Source of the DNA: Nitrospirota bacterium | Lineage (GTDB): Bacteria > Nitrospirota > JACRHJ01 | Length of the DNA: 64,000 bases | Assembly (NCBI GenBank): GCA_021784575.1 | Contig: JAJYHX010000003.1 | Span: forward strand, 248,001-312,000 | Reading direction: 5' to 3' | Shown: one piece after another, positions 8,250 through 16,446 of the stretch | Layout of the letters: each line of letters starts with the position of its first letter | Numbering within the stretch: position 1 is the first letter of the stretch | Program-made: the position numbers and the translations under genes | The notes under the pieces: model-generated | Database searches by the model: none | What the model saw: only the letters and a program-made list of their open reading frames with translations | Told to the model about the DNA's origin: nothing

Positions 8250-9116
8250 TTATTTATGCGGTCCTGAGTTTACCGCGTTCGCACCGGAACCCGCCCCCTT
8301 CAGCGCCTCTGAAACCCTAACAAGACGCACACCCTGCTTCGGGAGATCCGGAAGCTCCTCTCCGAGCGCCTTCAGCGTCATTGGCCTCGGATGGCCAATA
8401 GCCACGGCTATTCCCCTTTTTTTCGCAATTGCGACCAGCCGCGCAAACTGCGCCTTTATATATGCCTCGTCCGACAGATCGTCCAGAAAGACGTCCCTGC
8501 GCGTAAACGGCACGCCGGCTTTTTCCGCCATGCGCCACCCTTCACTCCCGGCGGTGGTAAGGCTGTCCACGAAGAAGAGCTTCCTGGATTTAAGGCCGGC
8601 CATTACCGCGCCCATCGCCGCTTTGTCTTCCGTGAGGAGTGAACCCATGTGGTTGTTAACCCCTTCCGCCCCCGGCACGCTCGCAAGGTCTTTTGATAAA
8701 ATATCATTTATATCTTTCGGACTCATGCCCTTCATAAGCCTGCCGGGCCCAAGGCCCTTGATATGCCCTTTCGGCTGCATGGGCAGGTGCAGGAGGACCG
8801 TCAGGCCTTTCTTTTCCGCCATCTTTGCCGTTTCCTCGGAATATCTCAGAAGCGGGAGCACCGCCACGGCCACCGGCCCGGGCAGGGCCAGGACATCGTC
8901 AAGCTCTTTTGGATTATTGCCCATGTCGTCTATGATGATTACTATCGCCGCCTCTTTGGCTCGGGCGGGCCGGACGCTTTTCGGGGCGGGTTTCACGGCT
9001 GTCTTTGGAGGCGCGGCGGGCCGGACTTTTCTTCCCGCTTCTTCCCGCTTGCCGCAAGACGTTATAAAAACCGCGAACGCAAGCAGGGCGGCAAGCGCTA
9101 AAAGTTTCTTTGTCAT
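8250..9116 (-). CDS. divergent polysaccharide deacetylase lipoprotein (YibQ/DUF610)
   Basis: The 288-aa protein starts with a lipoprotein signal ending in the lipobox ITSC (Cys near residue 20), then a Pro/Ala/Lys-rich linker. The catalytic-type domain has IVIIIDDMGNNPKELDDVLAL, VAVAVLPLLRYS, VLLHLPMQPKG, NNHMGSLLTED, LFFVDSLTT and AVAIGHPRPMTL, the conserved blocks of the divergent polysaccharide deacetylase (YibQ) family, thought to act in the cell envelope. ATG 9116 is preferred over the TTG at 9119; GGGGAG lies just upstream. Confidence 0.88.
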   Translation of the reverse strand: MTKKLLALAALLAFAVFITSCGKREEAGRKVRPAAPPKTAVKPAPKSVRPARAKEAAIVIIIDDMGNNPKELDDVLALPGPVAVAVLPLLRYSEETAKMAEKKGLTVLLHLPMQPKGHIKGLGPGRLMKGMSPKDINDILSKDLASVPGAEGVNNHMGSLLTEDKAAMGAVMAGLKSRKLFFVDSLTTAGSEGWRMAEKAGVPFTRRDVFLDDLSDEAYIKAQFARLVAIAKKRGIAVAIGHPRPMTLKALGEELPDLPKQGVRLVRVSEALKGAGSGANAVNSGPHK

Positions 9117-9142
9117 CAAAGCTCCCCATAAAAGGAAGTGAT

Positions 9143-9171
9143 ATTTTAAGCCGGAGCGGTTTTTAAGTCAA
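9143..9171 (-). promoter_or_regulatory. sigma-70 promoter of the yibQ-tsaD-dusB run
   Basis: On the minus strand TTGACT (9171-9166), a 17-bp spacer and TAAAAT (9148-9143), about 27 bp before the yibQ start. It is divergent from the promoter at 9198-9226. Confidence 0.65.
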
Positions 9172-9197
9172 GGTTTCAAAATCGGTCAAAAATACAG

Positions 9198-9226
9198 TTG
9201 ACACGGCCCCGCGGATGCCGGATAAT
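9198..9226 (+). promoter_or_regulatory. sigma-70 promoter of the lytic transglycosylase gene
   Basis: TTGACA (9198-9203), a 17-bp spacer, GATAAT (9221-9226). Transcription should begin near 9233, which excludes the in-frame ATG at 9215 and supports the start at 9260. Confidence 0.7.
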
Positions 9227-9259
9227 CAATCCGGAGTGGATTTCCAAGGCCCGTCTTTT

Positions 9260-11593
9260 ATGAAGTTGTTTTTTCTCTCATTATTTGTTTTTGCGTCCGC
9301 AGTCCTTGCGCAAGCCGCCCTTGGCGTGTCCTCAGGCTTACCTCCGGATCCCCCGGCCCCGATGCAGACTCATTCCATTGCGCCCCCGTCCGGCGGCTAT
9401 TCCGTTCCCGCGCCACAGGTTCCGCTCAGGGACTATTCCATCCTCGCGCCGGACGAGCGGCCCGAATTTCATTTCGACGTCCACAGGAAACCGCGCAGGG
9501 GCGCCGCCGCCGCAGCTAAGTTCGAGTCGGCGCTTGAGCTTTTCCAGGGAGGGAATTACTCCGGGGCTGCCGCCGCGGCCAGGAAAGTCTACCGTAATTA
9601 CTCCGGCGCCGCCTGGGGGGGCCGCGGTCTTTTCCTGACGGCCCGCGCCTATGGCGCCGAGGGGAACCTCGACAAGGCCGCCGAATATTTCAAAATGTCC
9701 AAACGGAAACTGCCTGCGCTCTCCGGGTATGCGGACTTCCTGCTTGCCGAGCGGCTAAGGCGGGCCGGGGATTACCACGACGCGCTCAGGCTGTATCTCG
9801 GCGCGGCTGACAAGGCCAGGGCGATTTCCGCCGATTGTATTCTTCAGGCCGGCGACATATGCCTGCTGCTTGGCAGATATACGGAGGCGGCGGAACTGAT
9901 GGGGCGTCTGCCAATAAAACGGATTTCCGGCGGGAATGCGGCCCGGGCGGATTACATCATGGCTGTTTCTCTTGCCGGGTCCGGTAATTCAAGACAAGCG
10001 GTTAAATATTACGGCATCCTGTGGCGGGAATATCCGGGGCTGTCGTTCGGTCCGAAGGCCGAAAAGCGGCTCCGGGCGTTTGGCATAAACATTAAAAGAT
10101 TCAACGCGGCTGATTATGCGCGGAGGGCGGCATCATTTATGAGATGGGGCATATACGATGAGGCGCTCAAGACGTGCAGAATAGCGTACAGGCTTAAGGA
10201 AAAGTCCGGGTTCCGCTCCGAAGTCCTGCTGGATGAGGGAGAGTGTTGCTTCCGCCTGAAGGACGATGTCGGCTCCATAAAGGCCGCGCTTTCGGCCCTT
10301 GCCGGCGATATTCCGGATTACAGGGCTTCGGAGGCGTATCTGCTGCTCGCGAGGGTTTATCTCCGCGAGGGCGACACGGCCAGGCTCTCGGCAGCGGTGA
10401 ACCGTTGCTTCCGAAAATATCCGCAGGAACCCGACAGCGCCGAAGCCCTGTACCTTCTCGGCACGGCGCTATCCGAGAAGGGAGATTACGACGGCGCGCT
10501 TGACGCGCTTGGCCGGCTTGTCAATGCCTTTCCCCGGTGGCCCCGGATGGACGAGGCGCTCTGGCAGGCTGGATGGGCGCATTACAAAAAACAAGACTAT
10601 GCAAGCGCCCAGGAAAGTTTCCGCGCCCTTTACTCCGGCTATCCGAACTCCTCCCTCGCCCCGCAGGCGCTCTACTGGCGCTCGAAGGCATTGGGACTTG
10701 AGGGAGATAAAAAGAACGCCTCGCGCCTCATCGGCCAACTCGAAGCGTCCTATCCGTACTCCTTTTACGGCCTCATCTCGTCCCAGCCCTCCCGGATATT
10801 TTCTGACAACCCAGAGCAAGGCGGCCTCCCGGGCCCGCAGGATATAGACGACGGGCCGGATACACCTCCGGCAGCGCCTGACCCAAGGCTCGCGGCCGCA
10901 TACGAGCTGGGCCTCCAGGGCCTGGACAGTCTCGCGCTGAAGGAGCTCAGGCGCGACGAGGCCTTATTCAAAATCCCGGAAGAGGCGGACAAGCTTACCG
11001 ACGCATACCATTTCATAGGAGAGTACAGAAGACCCTTGGAACTCCTCGCTTCCGCATACGCCAAAAGCTTCCATGCCGGCAAGGCGGATATTCCGCCTGA
11101 AGTCCTGCGGGCTCTCTTTCCGCTTCCATACTGGGATGCCGTATACCTCGAAGCCAAGGGCTACGGCCTTGACCCGTGGCTTATAAGCGCCGTAATCCGC
11201 GAGGAGTCCCACTGCTCGCCCGATGCCGTATCGTCCGTGGGCGCAGTCGGGCTTATGCAGCTTATGAATGGGACGGCGGATATCGTATGCCGGAACATGA
11301 ACGTGGACGAACCGGAGAAGGGAGACCTTAAAAACTACTGTTTCAATATCCCGATAGGCTCCTATTATATCCGCCAGCTTTTAAAGAAGCATAACGGGCG
11401 GCTTGCGTACGTTCTCGCAGAATACAACGCCGGGGCCGTGGCGCTGGCGAGGTGGACTTCCGCCGGGAACATGCCGGACGATTTCTTCATTGAGAACATC
11501 GATTACCCGGAGACACGCGGATACGTGAAGAAGGTGCTCAGGGATTACTTCATATACAAGGAACTGTATTCCGGGCAAAGCGCGGGAAAATGA
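9260..11593 (+). CDS. soluble lytic murein transglycosylase with TPR-like repeats
   Basis: Periplasmic enzyme of about 777 aa that cleaves peptidoglycan between MurNAc and GlcNAc to 1,6-anhydro products. It starts with a Sec signal (MKLFFLSLFVFASAVLAQA), then a Pro-rich stretch and a long superhelical region of TPR-like repeats (about residues 80-560). The C-terminal SLT domain shows LISAVIREESHCSPDAVSS with the catalytic Glu, VGAVGLMQLMNGTA, NIPIGSYYIRQLL and VLAEYNAGA. The many N-terminal repeats resemble Slt70's helical ring but are more numerous. Confidence 0.9.
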   Translation: MKLFFLSLFVFASAVLAQAALGVSSGLPPDPPAPMQTHSIAPPSGGYSVPAPQVPLRDYSILAPDERPEFHFDVHRKPRRGAAAAAKFESALELFQGGNYSGAAAAARKVYRNYSGAAWGGRGLFLTARAYGAEGNLDKAAEYFKMSKRKLPALSGYADFLLAERLRRAGDYHDALRLYLGAADKARAISADCILQAGDICLLLGRYTEAAELMGRLPIKRISGGNAARADYIMAVSLAGSGNSRQAVKYYGILWREYPGLSFGPKAEKRLRAFGINIKRFNAADYARRAASFMRWGIYDEALKTCRIAYRLKEKSGFRSEVLLDEGECCFRLKDDVGSIKAALSALAGDIPDYRASEAYLLLARVYLREGDTARLSAAVNRCFRKYPQEPDSAEALYLLGTALSEKGDYDGALDALGRLVNAFPRWPRMDEALWQAGWAHYKKQDYASAQESFRALYSGYPNSSLAPQALYWRSKALGLEGDKKNASRLIGQLEASYPYSFYGLISSQPSRIFSDNPEQGGLPGPQDIDDGPDTPPAAPDPRLAAAYELGLQGLDSLALKELRRDEALFKIPEEADKLTDAYHFIGEYRRPLELLASAYAKSFHAGKADIPPEVLRALFPLPYWDAVYLEAKGYGLDPWLISAVIREESHCSPDAVSSVGAVGLMQLMNGTADIVCRNMNVDEPEKGDLKNYCFNIPIGSYYIRQLLKKHNGRLAYVLAEYNAGAVALARWTSAGNMPDDFFIENIDYPETRGYVKKVLRDYFIYKELYSGQSAGK

Positions 11594-11647
11594 ATACAAA
11601 TTTCTCGACGAAAACGCCAGGGCCGCAATAAGCGCGGAACGGGAAGT

Positions 11648-11664
11648 TTGTAACTTTTGTCACA
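11648..11664 (+). promoter_or_regulatory. Crp/Fnr-type operator upstream of the regulator gene
   Basis: TTGTAAC-N4-GTCACA palindrome (11648-11664). A near-identical site lies at 12426-12442. Its centre is about 40 bp before the start expected from the -10 element TATAGA at 11684, the class II activator position, so autoregulation is likely. Confidence 0.62.
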
Positions 11665-11683
11665 GACACCCCGGCACATCGTG

Positions 11684-11689
11684 TATAGA
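11684..11689 (+). promoter_or_regulatory. -10 element of the Crp/Fnr gene promoter
   Basis: TATAGA within GTGTATAGAAT; no good -35 hexamer is present and the Crp/Fnr operator takes its place. The same spacing occurs at the second site (TATACT at 12463). Confidence 0.5.
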
Positions 11690-11715
11690 ATGTCATATTT
11701 GAACCGGAGGAAATA

Positions 11716-12408
11716 ATGCTTAAGGAAAGTACGATAAGTTTAGGAAAAAAAGACTTGAAATGCGAGTTCCTGGAAAAATTCCCGGCCTTCGGCAAGATGC
11801 CGGATGCCCTTGTAGATAAAATACTTTCAAACTCGCGCCACCAGGTTATACCGAAAGGCAGATATGTATGCAGGGAGGGCGAATTCAGCCAGACGTTCGC
11901 GTTCCTTCTGTCGGGCGAAGTGCGGGTTTTTAAGGATGGAATAGACGGAAGGGAAATCACTCTTTATGAAGTCGGGACCGGCGAGATATGCATTATAAAT
12001 GCGCTCTGCATACTTGCCAGGATGCCTGCGCCCGCCAACGGCATAGCCCAGACCGCATGTGACACTATACTTCTTCCGGCTCAGATGTTCAGGTGCCTTG
12101 CAGAGAAGCACGGCACAGTGAGGGAATATGTCTTCGGAGTGCTGTCCAAGAAATTCGTAGATATAATAGCCCTGGTCGAGGAAATCGCATTTGAACATAT
12201 CGATGAACGGCTTACGGAATACCTCGTCGAGAAATCCGAGGACGGAGTGCTGCACTCCACTCACAGGAAAATAGCCAGCGACCTTGGCACCTCACGAGAG
12301 GTTATAAGCAGGCTTCTGAAAGACTTCGAAAGAAAAGGCAAGCTCACCCTTTCCAGAAACTTCATCCGCCTCATGGACCCCAGCAATATGCCCACCCCCT
12401 GTTTGTGA
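11716..12408 (+). CDS. Crp/Fnr-family transcriptional regulator
   Basis: A 230-aa regulator with an N-terminal cyclic-nucleotide-binding-type jelly roll (about 20-140: GRYVCREGEFSQTFAFLLSGEVRVF), a dimer helix (about 145-165) and a C-terminal winged helix with HRKIASDLGTSREVISRLLKDFE. The E..SR recognition-helix pattern is Fnr-like. There is no N-terminal four-Cys iron-sulfur motif; Cys residues sit at about 16, 53 and in GEICIINALCILAR, so heme, NO or thiol sensing is possible but unproven. The ATG has GGAGG upstream. The matching operators before this gene and before the TusA operon suggest it controls both. Confidence 0.9.
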   Translation: MLKESTISLGKKDLKCEFLEKFPAFGKMPDALVDKILSNSRHQVIPKGRYVCREGEFSQTFAFLLSGEVRVFKDGIDGREITLYEVGTGEICIINALCILARMPAPANGIAQTACDTILLPAQMFRCLAEKHGTVREYVFGVLSKKFVDIIALVEEIAFEHIDERLTEYLVEKSEDGVLHSTHRKIASDLGTSREVISRLLKDFERKGKLTLSRNFIRLMDPSNMPTPCL

Positions 12409-12425
12409 CTTTAAGCACATAAAGT

Positions 12426-12442
12426 TTGTGATATCGATTACA
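12426..12442 (+). promoter_or_regulatory. Crp/Fnr-type operator of the tusA operon
   Basis: TTGTGAT-N4-ATTACA palindrome followed by GACACC, matching the 11648 site including flanks. The -10 TATACT at 12463-12468 is placed as at the first promoter. Confidence 0.62.
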
Positions 12443-12469
12443 GACACCTCCGCGTCAATGTGTATACTG

Positions 12470-12483
12470 GTGACTAAAGTCAC
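12470..12483 (+). promoter_or_regulatory. second palindrome over the tusA start point
   Basis: GTGAC-taaa-GTCAC, a perfect 5-4-5 palindrome with the same half-site core, lying over the predicted transcription start (about 12475). A site here would repress, in contrast to the upstream activator-position site. Confidence 0.45.
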
Positions 12484-12537
12484 AGAGCATGTTGGCACTT
12501 GCTCAAAATCAACCATTAATGAACGGAGGTAAACAAG

Positions 12538-12774
12538 ATGTCAGTAGCTGTCGACAACACGATAGACGCGCGCGGTTCCGCATGTCCCGGCCCTACGATG
12601 GAACTCATCAAGGCCATGAAATCGTCTTCCGTAGGGACGGTGGTGGAGGTCCTCTCGTCAGACAAAATGACCACCATCGACGGTGCGGCATGGCTGAAGA
12701 AGGTGGGACAGGAGCTGGTGGAAACCAGCGACAAGGGTGGCTATTGGAGCATAATCGCAAAAAAAATCAAATAG
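12538..12774 (+). CDS. TusA-family sulfurtransferase
   Basis: Small cytoplasmic persulfide carrier of 78 aa with the diagnostic CPGP motif (IDARGSACPGPTMELIKAMK) near residue 17. TusA-like proteins pass sulfane sulfur for tRNA thiolation, molybdopterin or sulfur oxidation. Here it heads an operon with an SQR-like flavoprotein, a DUF1641 protein and a CBS protein, so dissimilatory sulfur or persulfide handling is more likely than tRNA modification. GGAGG precedes the ATG. Confidence 0.9.
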   Translation: MSVAVDNTIDARGSACPGPTMELIKAMKSSSVGTVVEVLSSDKMTTIDGAAWLKKVGQELVETSDKGGYWSIIAKKIK

Positions 12775-12784
12775 GGAAAAATAA

Positions 12785-13924
12785 ATGCCAAAGAGAATAG
12801 TAATTATCGGAGGAGGCGCGGGAGGAACCATAACCGCGAATCTCTTAGCGCGAAATCTGTATCGCCAGTTGGTTAGCGGCCATGTCGTCATCAACATGAT
12901 CACCGACAAGGCCGAGCATGTATATCAGCCGGGGTTTCTCTATGTAGTCTTCGACAAGGTGCGCCCGGACGAGATCGTAAGGAAGCAGAAAGAGATACTC
13001 GACCAGAATATCAATCTTTTCGTTGACCCGGCGGTAAAAATCGACAAGGAAAACAAAATCGTGCGGACGCAGAGCGGCAAGGAATTTCCGTACGATTTCC
13101 TTGTCATAGCCACGGGCTCAAGGATTGTGCCCGAGGACATTCCCGGCCTTAAAGAAGGCGGGCACTGGTTCTACGACATGGAAGGCGCCAAAAAACTCCG
13201 CCAGGCCTTGAAGGATTTCTCCGGCGGCAGAATAGCCATTACGGTAGGGGTGCCTCACAAATGTCCGGTGGCTCCTCTTGAGATGACCTTCATGCTTTAC
13301 GAGTATTTCAAGCAGAAGGAGATGCTCGACAAGGTGGAGCTTTTCTATACCTATCCCATCAACAGGCTGCATTCCCTCGAACCTGTCGCCAACTGGGCGG
13401 TGCCGGAGTTTGAGAAGAAGGGCATAAAGTCCGAGACGTTCTTCAACATGGAAGAGATCGACGCGGAGAAGAAGGTCGTGCGCTCAATGGAAGGGAGCGA
13501 GCTTAATTACGACCTTTTAATAACCGTCCCGCCGCACAAGGGCGCTCCGGTCATTGCAGATTCCGGGTTTGGTAAAGACGGATGGATTCCGACAAACAAG
13601 AAGACGCTTCATAACGAAGGCTCCGACGACGTGTATGTCGTGGGAGACACGACCAACCTGCCGATAAGCAAGGCGGGCTCCACGGCCCATTTCGAATCGC
13701 ATATAGTCGCCGAGAGGATTTCCTCGGAGATAACGGAAGGCTTCAGCGAAACGGAATACGACGGCAAGGTCATCTGTTTCGTGGAGACCTCGTTCGACGA
13801 GGCTACATACATCTGGTTCAACTATAAGACGCCGCCTACGCCGGTCCCTCCTTCTAAGATGATCCACTGGATGAAACTTGGTTATAACCGTCTCTATTGG
13901 CTTTCCGCGAAGGGTATACTATGA
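12785..13924 (+). CDS. SQR-like FAD-dependent pyridine-disulfide oxidoreductase
   Basis: A 379-aa flavoprotein with the FAD-binding GGGAGG (residues 9-14), LVIATGSRIVPEDIPG, and a second FAD contact VYVVGDTTNLPISKAGS. Cys160 in HKCPVAPLE aligns with a redox Cys of sulfide:quinone oxidoreductases, and a second Cys lies in KVICFVET near residue 324; other SQR cysteines are not visible. The C-terminus (KMIHWMKLGYNRLYWLSAKG) is the amphipathic membrane-docking type. It probably feeds electrons from sulfide or a persulfide to quinone. It overlaps the next gene by ATGA. Confidence 0.85.
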   Translation: MPKRIVIIGGGAGGTITANLLARNLYRQLVSGHVVINMITDKAEHVYQPGFLYVVFDKVRPDEIVRKQKEILDQNINLFVDPAVKIDKENKIVRTQSGKEFPYDFLVIATGSRIVPEDIPGLKEGGHWFYDMEGAKKLRQALKDFSGGRIAITVGVPHKCPVAPLEMTFMLYEYFKQKEMLDKVELFYTYPINRLHSLEPVANWAVPEFEKKGIKSETFFNMEEIDAEKKVVRSMEGSELNYDLLITVPPHKGAPVIADSGFGKDGWIPTNKKTLHNEGSDDVYVVGDTTNLPISKAGSTAHFESHIVAERISSEITEGFSETEYDGKVICFVETSFDEATYIWFNYKTPPTPVPPSKMIHWMKLGYNRLYWLSAKGIL

Positions 13925-14595
13925 TGGACAACGCCGCCATTACATTAACCGAAAAACTCTCCCAGCCCAATACGGCGGAAGCCCTGCTTCAGGCCGTAGA
14001 CGCCCTGACAAAGCTTCAGGAGTCCGGGGCGCTGGAATTGCTCGCGCAGGCCGCCAAGGCGATTCCCGCGGCGAATGCGGCCGCGCCCGCTGATGACGCA
14101 GCCATTGCGGACATCAAGAGCGTAATCTCCTTCATGTCCAATTCCGTTACGGAAAAGATGGTAGAGCACAACGCGATTATGATGGGAGAATTGCTGGCCA
14201 TTGCGGACGAAGCTGCGGACCCCTGTATGCTTGAGGCCGTAAGGGAGCTGAAACGACTCCAGAAATCCGGCAACCTCAAGACGCTTTCGGAGGCCTCCGA
14301 TATGCTGGCCGTAATATCCAATGCCATTACGGATACCATGGTTCAGCGGATGGCAAGCCTTATGGCCTCGTTTGTGGAAGAACTGGCCTCGCCGCATATT
14401 CTCGACAGCATGAAGGGCATGACGAAATGCCTGTCCAAGACCATCAATGAGTTCGCGGCGCATCCACCGAAGCCCGGCATAAAAAGTCTCGTGACCCTCA
14501 TGAGAGAACCGGATGTTCAAATGGGGATGATGTTCATGGCCACGCTTGCGAAGAATATGCGCAACTGTATGCTGGATAGCTATTCAGGCGATTGA
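13921..14595 (+). CDS. DUF1641 protein
   Basis: A 224-aa mostly helical protein with two similar halves (DALTKLQESGALELLAQAAK and ELKRLQKSGNLKTLSEASD), typical of DUF1641. Members are commonly found beside SQR-like flavoproteins and are thought to be accessory to them; function is unknown. The start ATG overlaps the flavoprotein stop as ATGA (13921-13924), indicating translational coupling; an ATG at 13924 is the alternative. Confidence 0.8.
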   Translation: MMDNAAITLTEKLSQPNTAEALLQAVDALTKLQESGALELLAQAAKAIPAANAAAPADDAAIADIKSVISFMSNSVTEKMVEHNAIMMGELLAIADEAADPCMLEAVRELKRLQKSGNLKTLSEASDMLAVISNAITDTMVQRMASLMASFVEELASPHILDSMKGMTKCLSKTINEFAAHPPKPGIKSLVTLMREPDVQMGMMFMATLAKNMRNCMLDSYSGD

Positions 14596-14621
14596 ATGTC
14601 AATCAGCGTTCGAGGTGCCGT

Positions 14622-15023
14622 ATGATCGCGAAACAGGTTATGGGCAAAGTCAAGGCGCCCAGGAAAAATGCGAAATGCAGGGACGTCGCGCGGTACATGA
14701 TAAGCGAGGACTACGGCCACATGCCCGTGGTTGACGATTCGGAGAAGATTATCGGAATAATCTCTGAATTCGATCTTTTAAAGGCCGTCAGGATGGGCAA
14801 GGACCTTGACGAAGTCACGGTCGGCGAGTTGATGAGTCCGAAAGTGATAACTGTGAATCACGATGATTCCATGGAAGACGTTATGGACATCATGACAAAA
14901 CATTACATCGTCTCGCTGCCCGTAATAAAGTACGACAAGGTCATCGGCATAATCAACCGCAGAAACGTTCTTCACAGCATCGTTGATCACGAATACATAG
15001 AGTATTTCATGACAATCCGCTGA
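14622..15023 (+). CDS. paired CBS-domain protein
   Basis: A 133-aa protein made of two CBS domains: DVARYMISEDYGHMPVVDDSEKIIGIISEFDLLKA and VGELMSPKVITVNHDDSMEDVMDIM followed by SLPVIKYDKVIGIINRRNVL. Such stand-alone pairs bind adenine nucleotides and regulate partner proteins. ATG 14622 has GAGGTG upstream; the earlier in-frame ATG at 14592 has no ribosome site. It is the last gene of the sulfur operon before a strong terminator. Confidence 0.88.
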   Translation: MIAKQVMGKVKAPRKNAKCRDVARYMISEDYGHMPVVDDSEKIIGIISEFDLLKAVRMGKDLDEVTVGELMSPKVITVNHDDSMEDVMDIMTKHYIVSLPVIKYDKVIGIINRRNVLHSIVDHEYIEYFMTIR

Positions 15024-15050
15024 AGTTGTCCTATATAAATTCCCGCATGA

Positions 15051-15089
15051 AACACGCAATGCATCGTCTTGAGCATTGCGTGTTTTTTT
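15051..15089 (+). terminator. Rho-independent terminator of the sulfur operon
   Basis: AACACGCAATGC (15051-15062) pairs with GCATTGCGTGTT (15073-15084), 10-nt loop, followed by a run of seven T. Confidence 0.9.
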
Positions 15090-15494
15090 ATTATTCTTCT
15101 TAAACAAGATAACGCATATCGATAACGTGTCTAATTGCTTGATTAACGGCGCTTAATTACTGTCCCGTAGGACAGAAATCACGAACCGCGCCGCAAGTCC
15201 CCGCATACGGCATCGGCATCTGCGAATACCCGAATCAATAATAAATATCTATCAAAATAAAAATTGTTGCTAATTACACCCAACTCTTTCTCATTATCAA
15301 TAATATGAATCAGATTGATATTGCGAAAGATTATCGATTTGACAAAATTAAAGTATTTTGGTATGCGTTATAATATCAAGTTTTTTAGCAGTCACTGAAT
15401 AGCTTCCGAGTTTTAAGAAATCAGAACTTTCTTTGCTTCTTATCTGCAATCAGGGTCACACGATAGCCCGCTCACCCGGACAAGGAGGAGCCAA
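15090..15494. other. AT-rich intergenic regulatory region without a gene
   Basis: No supported gene. The sequence is clearly more AT-rich than its surroundings. It holds a perfect palindrome CTGTCC-CGTA-GGACAG at 15160-15175; an inverted repeat TATCAAT/ATTGATA around 15295-15320; a minus-strand GATAATGAGAA-like string near 15287-15299 that resembles half of a Fur box; and TTGACA (15339) and TATAAT (15369) hexamers that are 24 bp apart, too far for one promoter. It is the leader of the cytochrome/porin genes. Confidence 0.55.
15160..15175. promoter_or_regulatory. perfect 6-4-6 palindrome upstream of the cytochrome gene
   Basis: CTGTCC-CGTA-GGACAG. Its dyad symmetry suggests a dimeric regulator site; no specific family can be named. 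Confidence 0.4.
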
Positions 15495-16430
15495 ATGAAT
15501 GGGAGGATGAGCTTTTTCAGGGTCATTGTCGAGGCCGCGGCAATATGCTTACTGGCTGCGTCCGTCGTCTATGCGGAAGACGGTGTCACGGCCAAGGTTC
15601 CGGATGGAAATGGATACGCAGGCTCCAAGGTCTGCGCAGGCTGCCATAAATACGAAGCGGTAAGTTTCCAGACCAACCCGCACATGCAGGCCGGGAAGCT
15701 GTTTACGGAGTTCGAGGGCTGCGAGACCTGCCACGGCCCGGGCGCGCTGCACGCAGAGACGCAGAACCCGGCGGACATACGCGACCCAGGGAAGATGGAG
15801 CCTGCGGCGGTCAACGCGATATGCCTGGGGTGCCATGACCGGGGGAAGCAGGCCCTCTGGATGGGCAGCACGCACGAGACAAGGAGCCTCGCCTGCACAA
15901 CATGCCATTCCATACACCACGGCTACAAACACCTCCTTGTGAAAGAGGACGAGAAAGACGTCTGCTTTCAATGCCATCAGGACGTCCGGGCCCAGCTCTG
16001 GCGCCAGAGTCATCATCCCATACGCGAAGGGAAACTCACGTGCACGTCATGCCATAACCCGCATGGGACGATTGCGCCCCATCTTATCGACGCCCTGACC
16101 GTAAACGACAAGTGCTTCCAGTGTCATCCGGAAAAGCGCGGGCCGTATCTCTTCGAGCACAAGCCCGTGGTGGAGAACTGCCTGAACTGCCACACCCCGC
16201 ACGGCTCGAACCACAACAAGCTGCTTGCAAGAAAGAGTCTCTACCTCTGCCAGTCGTGCCACTCGGGCGAGTTCCATCCCGGCACCATGTATGCCATGGG
16301 CGCATCGTCAAACGTGCCGGGAAACCCGTTTGTAAGCCTTGGCGTCCAGGGCGTCTACCGGGACTGCCTGAACTGCCACGCGAATATTCACGGCTCAAAC
16401 AGCCCGTCGGGCCAATACTTCTTACGCTAA
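15495..16430 (+). CDS. DmsE/MtrA-type decaheme c-type cytochrome
   Basis: Periplasmic 311-aa cytochrome with an N-terminal Sec signal (about residues 1-29, ending VYAEDG) and exactly ten CXXCH heme motifs (CAGCH, CETCH, CLGCH, CTTCH, CFQCH, CTSCH, CFQCH, CLNCH, CQSCH, CLNCH), the count and spacing of the DmsE/MtrA/PioA family. In known systems this protein threads through an MtrB-type barrel and carries electrons across the outer membrane. The next gene, 16 bp on, encodes that barrel. AAGGAGGAG precedes the ATG. Confidence 0.95.
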   Translation: MNGRMSFFRVIVEAAAICLLAASVVYAEDGVTAKVPDGNGYAGSKVCAGCHKYEAVSFQTNPHMQAGKLFTEFEGCETCHGPGALHAETQNPADIRDPGKMEPAAVNAICLGCHDRGKQALWMGSTHETRSLACTTCHSIHHGYKHLLVKEDEKDVCFQCHQDVRAQLWRQSHHPIREGKLTCTSCHNPHGTIAPHLIDALTVNDKCFQCHPEKRGPYLFEHKPVVENCLNCHTPHGSNHNKLLARKSLYLCQSCHSGEFHPGTMYAMGASSNVPGNPFVSLGVQGVYRDCLNCHANIHGSNSPSGQYFLR

Positions 16431-16446
16431 GGAAAGGAGAGAGGCG

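Noticed and set aside
12785-13924. Assigning a definite sqr gene
   Set aside because: Only Cys160 and one more Cys are seen; other SQR redox cysteines are missing, so only 'SQR-like' is supported.
15339-15374. TTGACA and TATAAT as a promoter for the cytochrome gene
   Set aside because: The hexamers are 24 bp apart, too far for a sigma-70 promoter; listed only as hexamers in the intergenic note.
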